From Zygnema circumcarinatum (taxonomy: Eukaryota; Streptophyta; Zygnematophyceae; Zygnematales; Zygnemataceae), in NCBI GenBank assembly GCA_037447605.1, contig CM074816.1, positions 2,211,403 through 2,275,402 on the forward strand: a stretch of 64,000 nt of DNA, written 5' to 3'. Made by a program: the position numbers and the translations under genes. Each line of letters opens with the position of its first letter. Positions within the stretch are counted from its first letter, which is position 1. A model generated the notes under the pieces. That model saw only the letters and a program-made list of their open reading frames with translations. It did not search any database and was not told the DNA's origin. Shown here in pieces: positions 11,055 through 23,109 of this stretch.

Positions 11055-14000
11055 TCAGAAGTAAAGGCCAAAGCCAATTTGCCTGGGCGGTGCCTCTATC
11101 ATCCACGGCGATCTGCAGGATGCACACAAACCCCTCAACAGCAGTGAGCCTTCTCCTGCAGGATGTTCATACCATTTCAGATGCTGACGTCCATACAAGG
11201 ACAGCCACAACCTGTACAAGAAGCTCCCTTGATCAGTAATACGCCCAATCTCTGAAACCTCATGATGTACTTCAACTTGAATGCCAACACTGGCGAGCGC
11301 CCACCTGTTCATCATATACGCGATGCTTCCCTGCGCCGAACGTTCCAGAAGCTGCTGGCGATGCTCAAGGCTGATTCCTCCCTCCTGCAGGAGCAGTGTC
11401 CCTTTCAGTGACAAAAGACCAGAAGAAAGGGAATAGGAAAATCATCATAACCGCCTCACTGATAACATAACAGCATTCAGATCCAGCTAGCCACTCAAGT
11501 GCTTTCCAACATGTCCTGCATAAAGGCGTAGCTCTCCTGGTCATTCCAAAGTACTCGAGTATCGTCCAACAAATAAAGAGAGTTCTCAATACATAAGTTA
11601 GGCGGATGTGTAGACACGCAGAATGCATAGTCAATGGTAGGTTAAGGAAACGAGTGGTACCTCCTCTGGAAACCACACTCCAGGCTGGGTGCTCCCTTCC
11701 AACATTGCAAGTGCAAATGCTGCCACTGCTTGGCCAACACATCTGACAGATTTCCATAAAAGGAACCTTTCAGAAAGTGCACGAAGTACGGATTGGCTCG
11801 TTTGCAAACAAGTATGGCAATGTTGGCTGCTCTGCTTGAGCATGTGCAATCGTCACACTACAATCTCTCGTCTCGGTTCACTATTCCTAACCAGCCCTCA
11901 TATCACAGTGGCGTCACACATCACCTTATCACTGCAACGCTTCAGCATCTATTCAACGCTGAATTTGTCAAATTCAGCATTTTACTGCTTTGTCCGTGTG
12001 AATTTTGTCTACGCCGTAATCTCTGGGTTCGGGTGTCGAGATGCCTCCATCGTTACAAAGCACAGACAGGGATAAAAGCAAGCAAGTTCTCACCTTGAAA
12101 GCGATTTATGGGAGTAAATAGCCACAGCCTTGCGGCCATTCAAACATTCCAAGTCTACCTGCACATCAACACACGAAGAGAACCTTAGCAAAGGTTAGTC
12201 AGTGCTTGGGGTGACCAGGGTTACCTTAATTAAAGAAGCAAAATCAAAACACTGAAACGTAACGGCACATTCAGCTCCTGAACAGTACCAGATCACACAG
12301 AAATAACCTCTAACGATATGGAAGATCAAACATGGAAAGGGCAAAAGTGCAAACTTAGAGAACCGTACTCACCCTCATAGCCATCTTCTCGCCAGCCCAT
12401 AAATCCACCAGGCGCACCAGTGGATTTGTCAGCTGGACCAATACCTGAACTTTGCTTTGCTCCTTCAGCACCTCCTGAACGGCTCAAAAGCGAGGAAAAG
12501 GAAACAGAAAAACGGCATGGAAGGCTGGCATCATGTTCTGGGTCCAAAATAGCAATACGAGAAGATTAACTTTTACATGGCATGCCTTGCAGGACCAAAT
12601 GGGTACGAATGATATGCAGATGTTACGCAATACTAAGACACTAGTGCTAAGTGCTACGGCACTAATGATACATACCTTTGGCACAACTGCCACCATCAGT
12701 TCCATGGCCCAGTTCCAAAAAGGCGGATCCGTTCCAAAGCGAGCGCTCACACTTGGCACGCCCAGCACCGAATGGCACGATGTCACCTCAGGCAAGTTCC
12801 TGCAATTGCAGTTCGCTGCCTATCAGCGCTTATGTCCTGCACATTTGGACGACCTTTGTACATGCATCACGACTGCAGGAAGAAACATAGCAACATTTGT
12901 CACCATTTTTTGTGAATACATTTTGCAGAACTTAAGTTTGTAACGACCTGCTAAATTGTCAATAAAACAGCACTTTACTCGTCATAGTAGTTTGGCACAA
13001 AACGTCCTTTGGGAAAAACCCTTAGAAAAGGAGTCTCACAAGAGATAGACAGGTTTTTCTCCAATTCCTTTGCCGAAATCAACCACTTGACAGCCGCTAT
13101 ACGGCTTGGCGACGACCTCCTTCCCTGCATCCCAGCATATGGCGAAGAAAGCCCTTCAAAGCGAGTGAAAAAGTGGACGATACGTAAGAGAGTAATGTAT
13201 GCCAGTTCTCTTGGAAGAACACAACCATACAATCAAGTAATAGAGTACAAACGACATCATGAAGTCCACTTCTTGATGGGTGGTATATTTCAGTACAACC
13301 GTGCCCATTTGTCTCACCATAGAGACCAAAAGGGTTGACGACTCAAAATTGGAAAGCAGTAGGTGCATAACAAGCGCCTTTCAGATGTAGACGAAAAAAC
13401 TGAAAGTCGCAGGCAACAAAAAAAAGGTAAGACAACAGCTTAGACCTTACTGCCTGATAGGAACAACTAGTTGGAGATGAGTTTATGCACCTGTAACTTA
13501 CCATCCTTATATGCCAGCACATCTTCTCCGAGCAGCAAATAGCTAGTCGCCAATATGGTGGGCCCTGCCCCCCCCGATCCCGCAGTATAGTAGAAAAACC
13601 TAAAGCATCAAGTCAGCCCTAGCTGTCTAACAATTATGAAAATCTTACCAACTTCTTCATGAGGCAAACCATGACAGAACGCTATCTTCCATGCATTGTC
13701 TCCAATCCTTGCTATCTTTCAAGTCAACCTGCTCCATAGATGATTGTTTGCTGAAAGGGGGAATGCTTCAAGACAGAATTAAAAACGCCAAGAAAATAAA
13801 GAAAGCCGCCTAGTGTCCCCTCTGCAGACTCGAGTAAGATGAAGACACTCGACACTCCAACTTAACAAATTCCAAATGCTTTCTTCTGGAAGTAGAACAC
13901 GTCACAGAACTCACCTCACACTTTTCGCATCATTTCCTTCGGACTCCTCAGAATCCGCATTGCCAGCACGAGCTAACCGGATCAGCTCCGCTGCCATCAC

Positions 14001-15603
14001 TGCATCAAACGCATGGCTTAGATAACAAGCATGCCTTTGATTAATTAAATGGCATCAGTCAATCAAGCTTATGATGCACCAATAAAAAAAGCAGATGAGT
14101 TTCTCAAAGGCAAAGAAGTAACCCAATGACTATATATGCTAAGTATAATGTTGCTGCAAACATTGAGACGTGGGCCCAAGTCCCACGCTCATTGCTAGTC
14201 CCATCCGATTCCTTGTCTTCAGCATGAGAAGCTTACAGTTGCTTACTCCCGGGTAGATACCGGTAGTAGTTAATGCTGGAACTCCAGCAGCTCGAGCCTT
14301 ATCGTGGAGGGCTCGGACACTCTGAGAATAATCTCGATCATCACAAACATCCATGTATGGAATCTGCCACATTCCAGCTCCAAATGCTGTTCAACCTCTA
14401 CTAACGGCCAATAAGATGGTGCCTAGATAGACAGTGATAGGAGACGAGAAGCTCGGAAAACAAATCCTGTAGTTTAGCATGAACAAGGCATTATGCTGCT
14501 CAGAGTATTCTAGCGACTGACTCGGGCCACCCTTCAAGGGATAGAGGAGTTTTCGCTGCCAGACAGCAGACCTTCAGATCAATGGCTGCCTCCAGCACTG
14601 CACAACGTCCCTTTCGTTGAAATGGCCCGGCCGAGTGTATCACTAAATCAGCACCTGCGCAAAACATTGCACCCGCTCTCTTTAATGATACTCATGTTAT
14701 GACCAATTTATCACATTTTTGCGGTTCATATTCATGAGAGAATTCTCGAGAGGATGGCCGAGAGATACCATCCAGAGTTTCTCGTAAATCGGAATCGTTG
14801 TCAATATCACACTGTACAAATGTCGCATTGCCATTCAAACGTGAACAAACTTCTTCGCCTCGTGCCCTGTGCACATAACAAAATAACCCAAGGAATCTCA
14901 GGTGCTCGTCCGACCGACAGGTCGAAGAGGATGGCTCCTAGCAGGAGGCATATCGATTCGAAATCACAAGGTAAAGGAATACAGACTTGTTGTCAAGTGT
15001 TCAAAAGCTACTCCTACCTAAACGATAATCGCTCGTTTGCACGTTGTTAAGAAGTGACAAATGACCCGCAGCAGCTAGGCACTGACAGTAATGAATGCCA
15101 TTAAAACGGACATGGAAAGGCAGCAGGATATACCTGTCCCTGCCTGCAATTACCAAATCAATGGAGATATCGGAGCTGCTTCGTTTTCCGCCGAAACTAA
15201 AGTCGAGCAAACTTGCAGCTGAAGATGATCCAACTCTCCCACTTCCACCTAACACTACCACCCTCTTCCTGTCAACTCTAACCGAGTCACTGCTATCTGT
15301 ATCTGCTGCCACTCCTGAGGAAGCCACCCTACACTGCGTCACGCTTCCAAGCTTTTGGGTGCTGGCTTTCAGGCAACGTTTAAATAATCTCTCTCCGTCA
15401 GCATGAGGCAAGGAGACGGCAGCGGGTGGCAGAGAACTCGATGAGCACCTACAGACCCTCACACCACTCTGTTTCCTAAATATGTCATTAAATTTTCCGC
15501 CATTCAATGGAACGGGCGGAAAGAAATTCTGCACAGTGAATTCATGAGCGCGATTCCAGCGAAAGGCCTGAGGCGCCGGAGCAGCCACTGCCGCCATGGC
15601 CAT
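11055..15603 (-). CDS. Saccharopine-dehydrogenase-like NAD(P)-binding protein
   Basis: Rossmann-fold oxidoreductase resembling Arabidopsis At1g50450. The family is annotated by similarity to saccharopine dehydrogenase; its true substrate is not known to me. Thirteen exons: 15134-15603, 14769-14866, 14572-14654, 14237-14363, 13915-13999, 13502-13599, 13040-13124, 12676-12799, 12373-12474, 12094-12158, 11661-11742, 11305-11384, 11055-11112; 518 residues. The first 110 or so residues are Ser/Ala/Arg-rich, as in a plastid transit peptide. The nucleotide-binding loop is VVVLGGSGRVGSSSA. Later landmarks are LVIHSAGPFQ, PYMDVCDDRDYSQS, PALTTTGIYPGVSN, YYTAGSGGAGPTILATS, SVLGVPSVSARFGT, MLEGSTQPGVWFPEE and the C-terminus PPRQIGFGLYF. 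It diverges from the ExAD-like gene across a short repeat-bearing region. Confidence 0.88.
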
Positions 15604-15966
15604 GGCCGCCAGCCTCCTCCTCCAGCACTGGTAGTCTGCCACCTCTCCTGGAGAACGCGACGGTGCGGGAAACGCCCTCAGGGCCCCATTCACCGCACCG
15701 TATCATATCGTATCGTCTAATATCGCATTGAATCGTATCGTATTTACAATATTGTGGTTTACCGTATCTTCAAGTATCGTATTTACATGTATCGTATAAT
15801 AGCATATCGTATCGTTTTGTTTCGTATCGTATCGTATATTAGCAGTATGTACGTTCCCTGCGGGGAGCGGGCGGCCGCCATGGCTGCCGGAGGCTGGCGG
15901 AGGATGCCTCCGGTTGGGCCCCACAGCGCGCTCGCACCGCTATGAGAGCAGCGCGCTGTTGGCAGC
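15604..15966. promoter_or_regulatory. Shared divergent promoter with TATCG array
   Basis: 363 bases lie between the two start codons. The middle is a degenerate TATCG/GTATC array (see repeat entry) and both flanks are GC-rich. Core promoters for both genes must be here or overlap the array; no other element is evident. Confidence 0.5.
15697..15845. repeat. Degenerate (TATCG)n tandem array
   Basis: Clusters of two or three ATCGT units (such as TATCGTATCGT) are separated by AT-rich spacers over about 150 bases. Translated on the plus strand it gives a run of Tyr-Arg-Ile, which is an artefact. It occupies the centre of the divergent promoter between the oxidoreductase and ExAD-like genes. Confidence 0.9.
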
Positions 15967-18900
15967 ATGAGCCACGCGAGCAGCCAGCTGGAAGGGGCAG
16001 GCCCGCTGCCTACGGCTGCTCAAGGGAGCCTCGAATCACCTTCACCAGCACGATCGTCAGGGAGGCGCAGGCGCCATGGCGCCGTGCGCATGGCAGCACT
16101 TGTCTCAGTGCTCGTTGTTTTTGTCGGTCTTGACTTTTTCGATTTGGCGTGGCGGGATAAGCAGTCGCTGGACTCGTCTCGGCATTCAAAAGCAGTCGGC
16201 GAACGAGCTTTCGACAGCGCCACCAGTGGCAAGGCTGCTGAATCTGACAGTGCTCACAGCAACTTGGTGCTGAATTCCGATTCCAATCAAATTGGCGATG
16301 TTAAGGAAGGGAACAGTACAACACCACGCCGAGAGGGGGAGGAAAGCTCAGGATTTGCAGAAAATGGAGGTACGGGGCTGCATTTCTGGCGTGGTGCCCC
16401 TTGGAGGCAGGAAGTTGGAGAATGGTTCAGTGAATGTGGAGGGACCTCTGCACCGATCCGCGTACTTGAGGTGAGATAAAGGTCTTGGAAGCAAGCTTGT
16501 ACTGGAGCTTGGAAATAGGATGGAGAGTGTGCAAGGAAAAGCGAGCACTATGTGACAATGGGTGGAAGGTGTGGCAGGTAGTGGAGGACAAGGAGTGTCC
16601 TCGCAGCTGTAGCGGTAATGGCGTTTGCAACCATGAACTTGGAGAATGCCGATGTTCGCATGGTTACAAAGGTATTCCCACATTTAGCGAGCGTGTGGTC
16701 TCAAATGACCGTCAATGCCGATCATAATGCTGCTTTCGCCTTGCACATGCCGCCACTGGCTTAGTTCGTGTGTGGTTCGTTGCGGGTGTGTGTTCCATTT
16801 GTACAGTAACTTCATCAGAACCTTGACGAAATAATGCCTTGAAAGCAGTGCTTGTGCAGGTTCTGACTGCGCGGAGCTGGACGACTACCCTTGCAACGAA
16901 GACGTAACGAACGAATGGCCTGCAGGCCCCCCGCGGTCATCCACATGCGCCGCAGTTTGCAACAGACGCACAGCTCAGTGCTTTTGCGGACCGGACTCTC
17001 CCTACCCGAATCGACCGGCAGTTGAACCCTGCGGTTTTGTGACTAGGTGCTGGAAAGACTGCCAAAATATGCACAACATGCGCTCTCGAGATTTTGCAAG
17101 CATTTCGATTCCTCAAACGTGCACTTCCAGAGTGCTCTTGTACCTAAAAGCAGGGAGACGTGCGCTTCTGCACAAAGTGTAACCCGGTCTGGGTTCTGGG
17201 TATTGAGGGAGCAGAGAAGGAGTTTTACATCATTCAATACTGGATAATGGCTTACTGTATTCGAAAGATAGTGAGCGCCCTGGTTGGTGCATGGTAGACC
17301 CTACTGGATCAGAGGAACCGCTCATGCAGTGCTATTGCAACTATGACGGACAGACGGGAAGGTTTTGTCAAATACCAACACGGGCTTACTGTCTGGGTGG
17401 CTGCAACAACCACGGGGACTGCCGCACAGGTCACTGTGAGGTGAGGACTGGTGTTCACTTTGGTCCATTTTATATTTCCAACTTCATCTGATTTTTCCCG
17501 TTTTGGTTGGACCTTACGATAGCTGTTGAAATTGATTCTTCCTTAGATTGTATGATGATTTTTCTCTCCTTATTTGGCATATTTTTACGTGCATATCTGT
17601 ATGAATACTTAGTTCCGCGGATTTATAGTGTTGTATCCAAATTGATCATCGTTGATTCAGTCACGGTTCTTTGAGTGAAGCATATTCCAGTTGAATCATG
17701 TTCCCTTGTTGACAGTCCGCCAAGGAGGGGAAGCTCTTAAAGAGTGAACCCATCATCCGGCTTTCTTAACCATTCCGAATTTTCAACTAATACACTGGGG
17801 AAGATGGGGACTATGTGAATTGCCTAAAGACGAGCAACCTTCTTGTAAGGGAATGTACCATCATGACAAAGCTTTGGAAAGGCTAATTGATGGACCGCTT
17901 CACGGAGACAGTGCAGAGATGGCTGGTTCGGCATCGACTGCAGCATCCCATCCCACACGTCTAATCTTGAAAATTGGACGCCTCCATGGCTGAAGCTTGT
18001 TGCAACTCCCGACACGCCACTGGCAACTTCTCGAATGCAAGCTTCAGAAGACCTCGCATCAAAACAAGCGGGACTTATGGTCACACGCAGGCGGCCACTC
18101 GTTTATATCTATGATCTTCCAGGCGAGTTCAACTTCCACCATTTGCAGGTGAGATGCCATGGATCTCTAACTTCGTATTCTTCAATAAACTTGTCCACCT
18201 GTTGCGTCATTAGCACCCTTTCTCGACTTATTAAGTTTCATAGTTTAAAAAAATGCTGAATCAACAGTTATTACTATTATTCTTTCATCCTCCCAATGAC
18301 ATTGTGAAAGAGTAGTCCATTGCTTGTCCATTCGGTGGAGTTAAGGTGTTCTGACCACGAAATCACAGGCTTGAAGATTTTCAGGCATATCAGATGGCTG
18401 TCATTTGCAAGGGATATGAATCCGTGCCTGAGCATTCCGGTTTTTCTTGCACCCTGTTATAGACGTGGGACTGGTCGCAAAAGTAGGTCGGTAGTCGAAG
18501 CTGCACAAATGAAAATGCCTGATGCGACCATTTGCGTTTTGCAGGGTCGCAAATGGCGGCCATACTGTGTACCTTGGTGGTACAACGAGGAAAACGCGAC
18601 TGAGTTCAATTATGGCGATCTTTATGGCATGGAGGTGGGGAATTGGATTTAGATCCGGGAATTGCGTTTTCACGTTTAACTTTGATGGCAAGAATGTTAG
18701 GCTTCAGAGAAATTGACTACATTATTTCTCCAAAAATGATTAACATATGGTGAGAGTTGAGTCCCTGTGACTGTTTTGTGTGTACTGGCATAGCGCTCAA
18801 ATCCTTGACCTGCTACCTAGATTCGGACTCCCCTGTTCTTCAGTTACAATTGTGCCCAGTCCCCCGGGCTGCCCTGCATTATGTATGAGTGCAGACTGAA

Positions 18901-21900
18901 GTGCTGGAGGGGTTGCTAGCGAGCCCACATCGGACTACCAATGCAGAGGAGGCCGACTTCTTCTATGTGCCCGTTTTTGTCGCATGTATGATCCACCGAG
19001 CGGACGATTCTCCGCGCATGGATACGCAGGTGCCGCCTCTGCCCCTGCTTCCTGCCTTATTCGGTGTCAAATATATGCCTGAAGGTAGTTTCGTGCATCG
19101 TCAACAAATGCAGCTTTACCTGAGAGGGATGTCGCATTTTATGATTTCACAAATTCTTCATAGGTGCAACCTGAGGTGTCCGAACAATGTCTGCTACCCA
19201 AAGGGACTTACTGTGTTGAGATTGCAAAGAAGCAGAAATTCTCATGCATCGTACCTATACGTTGACATCCTCGGAATATGCAGAAGTGCACGGCACCTTT
19301 GCATGCATTGAAGTAACGCCTTTCCGGCATTATCCGCTGCCTGATTTGTTTGTCTGCAGAAATTATATAAGGATACTCGACCCTATATTGCAACTGCATA
19401 TGTCATCAAAGCGTATGATTACATTCGCTCTACATATCCGTATTGGGATCGTACTGGCGGGCGCGACCATATATGGGTGAGCAAGAATCAAGTGTTGCCA
19501 ATAATTGGCCCCTGGCAAAGAAAAGTTTTGTTATCCTTAATTTAGACACGATTGGGCGGCTGGTCATGTGCTTTCCGACTCCATGCGAATTGCATTCGTA
19601 GCCTCTTTGTCTTAGTTCAAACTTGTCCAATCTAGTTAACGTAGTCCTGTCACCAAGTGAACATTGTGAGCATTTTATATGCCTTATTGTGGATCTCTTT
19701 TTTGTTTTTCGTAAGTTGTATTGCCTCTATGCTATTTGTTGGTTCAGTTACAATGACCATTGATTAAGCTTTTGATGCTGAAGAAAGCTAGATTCTCGAT
19801 TTTCAAAAATAATGAGCACACCTATACATGCACATGTATTAGATGAAGTTTTGTCGAATATGGGCTGGTCTGAGGGCTCCCAATCATTGTGACGTAAAGG
19901 TCCATTCTGTGTTGATGAGGAGCTTTACCTTTCGCGCAGTTGAGCCGGATTGGTTGCTGCGAAAGGCATTGAGATTTCTTGCATGAAGCTGACCGAAGGT
20001 CTTGAGGTTGCAGAACTTTCCTTGGGATGAGGGTGCCTGTTCTGCTCCGCAAGTAATTTGGAACAGCATCATGCTCTCTCCGTGGGGCAATACTATGACC
20101 AAGCACAAGCGTTCAACAACAACCTATGGAATCGACATTTGGAATCAGATCCCGGACGAAGTCCGTGGAGACCACCCCTGCTTCGATGCAGCCAAAGACA
20201 TTGTGCTGCCTGCTGCGAAGAAGCCGGATGTGGAGCTTGTTAACTCACAGCTCTGGGCAAGGTGCGCCCTCATATAGCTGAAGGGCATCAGCGTGTTGCA
20301 AGGTCTGCAGGAAAGAATGAACCAGTTTCTAGAAGAAGTATGTAAGTGTGGGGCTAGATAGAGGGCTCTTTGAATTTACAATCTCACTTTTGCAATTGTG
20401 GCCGATCCATTGCAGGAAGTGGACCTTTTTTCCTGGTTTAGGGCCAGATTGCATCAAGCATAAGAAGCAGTTTCTCACCTCAGCTGAACTGGGGACTTGT
20501 TTGATTGACTGTCTTTAAACCCCAGTCTGTTTCCTGTGAACCTTTTAGTGATATTGTCACTAGTTGTAGGACTCAAAAGTGCTGAGACCGAGTATAGCAA
20601 CTTCAATCTGTCAGCAGTATCACATCATCTTGTTTCCACCTTGTTCTATCCAACGCTACATTTGAATCAACCTGTCCAACGTCAGAAGCACATTCCCGTT
20701 TGTCGCTGTCTTTGCCAGTCTTGCAAATGCTACATCAATCATCAAGAATGATTCTAACGATAGACTGGTGGAGAGTGGTGGGCAGACCCATTGAAGAACG
20801 ATCAATCTTCTTTTACTTTAGAGGTAATCTTGGATTCCGCTACCAATTTGGCAGGCCAGAGGCAAAGTGAGTATTGGCTTATCCATTCGCCCACTTCGCA
20901 GTGTCAGACTGAAGTTCATAGAGGGCTTAAACTGTTCAGACAGGAAGTTGACTATTATTGAGACACAGGATCTATGTGCTTATGCAGAGAAAGCAGATCT
21001 TGTAATCGGGGAGAAAGGGAATCCAATCAGTTTCGAGTCCTGCTTGCCAGCACCCTTGAATTGGTTTTTTCCGGGATTGTCTTATTGGTGGTTGCAGCTA
21101 CAGTATGGGCATTCGACAGGAGGTAGCGAAATTTTTTGGGTCCACTCTTGACAAGAACAACCAGACGGGCGAGCTCTACGAAGAGTCGGTTATCGTAGCG
21201 CATACTCATGAGGGAGACTATGGGCAACAGGTGAACAGCTGAGCTGCTATGTTAGGAGCAGGATATGAGCCCATTCGTGATTTGTTAGTTTACTTGGGAG
21301 GTCAGGATTTCAGACCGCCGGGGAGACAATAGGTGGTGCTTACCATTTTGGGGTGGTGGGTGGCTTGCGTGGTTCTAGCTTTCCCGATCCCGTTTCTGCG
21401 GAGTTTTTCCAGGCGATGGGTTCAGTGCACGTATGGAGGACAGCATTTTGCATGGCTGCATTCCTGTTATCATTCAGGATGGGATCCAAATGGCTTATGA
21501 AAATATGATGGATTACAAAGAATTTTCCATACGTATTTCTGAGGATCAGATTCCTCAAATGATTCACATTCTCAAGGTGTCTTCCGTCACCTGCACTTTT
21601 GACTTTGCTTGTGTTTGGCCAATGTCCTACTTCATTTGACGGAAAGAGAAAATCAAAATAATGAAAACACGGATATGCTTGTGAAATCGTCTAAAGTTTT
21701 GCCACTTTTACAAGCTGTGTTCAATCCCGGCAATTGAACAATACTCTATCGGTGCTGATGACACAGGCCATTCCTGAAGACAGGGTCCGGAAAATGCAAG
21801 TCGCCATTCGGGCTCTGTGGCAACGCTGGTCGTATCACTCCGTCGTTGAGACAGAGGCACAGAGGCAGAAAGAATGGCACGGGTTTGAGGCGGACTGGGC

Positions 21901-22421
21901 GCAAGCTAACCGACTGCTGCAAGAAGACGATGTCATCGCCACGTTGATTCAGGTTCACATAACCCTTCCATGCCTGCACTCGCGTAAAGGAGGACTTCGT
22001 GCACTCTGTTATGGCAGTGCTTTGTCGTTTTAAGTGAAGCTAATGCAGCAAAATGAGGGCTATCTGTTGTCTTGGTATCATGCTTATTTTTTATTGGCAA
22101 TGCATAGGGTGAATTGGTATGTTACTGGAAGAGGAGAACGTGTGGTCTGGTGATGATGACGATGACGACGATGATGACACTGTCTGACAGGGCAGGGCAT
22201 GCTGCCGTACTTTCTGAGGCTGACTGGGAGTTGAAACGTGTTTGATTGTATGTGAAGCTGACGTAAATGTCCCCTGGTGAGGTTTGCAGATCCTGCACTA
22301 CAAGTTGCACAACGATCCGTGGAGGGGGGAGCCCGATGTTGCCGGTCACCATGCGGCAAGAGAATACGGCATCCCCCAGAAGTGTGTGCGGAGCCGGGCC
22401 GGCCGGCCGCCGATGACTTAG
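15967..22421 (+). CDS. ExAD-like GT47 exostosin with EGF-like repeats
   Basis: Golgi type II glycosyltransferase of family GT47, closest in memory to Arabidopsis At3g57630 (ExAD), which adds the fourth arabinofuranose to extensin Hyp side chains. Fourteen exons: 15967-16470, 16536-16671, 16860-17046, 17215-17440, 17912-18148, 18545-18634, 18895-19029, 19360-19476, 20014-20261, 20786-20866, 21098-21230, 21379-21576, 21767-21952, 22290-22421; about 869 residues. A hydrophobic anchor (MAALVSVLVVFVGLDFF) lies near residue 40. A stem with Cys-rich EGF-like modules follows: CSGNGVCNHELGECRCSHGY, CGGCNNHGDC-type and DGWFGIDCSIP. The catalytic exostosin domain has PLVYIYDLPGEFN, EEADFFYVPVF, GGRDHIW, DEGACSAPQVIWN, FFYFRGNLG, YSMGIRQEVA, FCGVFPGDGFSARMEDSI and GCIPVIIQDGI. 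The start of exon 2 and the join at 17046/17215 are the least certain. The exact sugar transferred is inferred from homology. Confidence 0.88.
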
Positions 22422-23109
22422 TCAGGTCTGCTTCGCACGCTGCAGTCAGACTCGAAGAGAAACCCGATTTGGTAAAAAGAAGTTTCCTAATCGCTCGCTG
22501 GTGAATTAAAATGTTATTATGCTGGTGATGGGAAAATGTTCCTCACTCTCCCCTAAGACATTTTGGAGCTCAATTCAGAGAGAAGGTTGATTAATAAATA
22601 GTTTATCCCAAATAGTTTTAGCCCACCATTTTAAATTGTTAAGATTAGCACCGTATTGTATCCTAGACGCTGCGGTCATTCTAGAACACGGCGTCAGTTG
22701 ACAGCATTTTGCTGGGCGCAGTCACATAGCTGACTGGTCCGCACAGCACTGCCATTCCTGTTAGATGACACTACAGCGTGTCGCAAGTATTGGTGTTGCT
22801 TCTTGTCTTCAGTTTTATGTACGCTCAGTTTGACAGGCCGAGTCAAGAATCATGCATACTAAATCAATTTTGATCAATTTTTATGCTTTGCACTTCTCAT
22901 TGTTGCGTGGGCGAATGAACCATCACAGAAGGCTTTGCGCATCAGCGAGGTGTTGCGCTAAACCCGCTACGAACAACCATACACATGCAATATGGCAACC
23001 TCCAGCCACACCGCGGGATGAACAAAAATAACTTTACAGTGTCGCTCTATGTACAAGCACACAGACTGAGACTAAAACTGCTCAAACCAAGGCAGGCACC
23101 CTCGCTCGC
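22422..23109. other. Convergent 3' region, ExAD-like and MATE
   Basis: AT-richer sequence between two facing gene ends. No open frame with family features, repeat or RNA gene was recognised. Confidence 0.55.
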
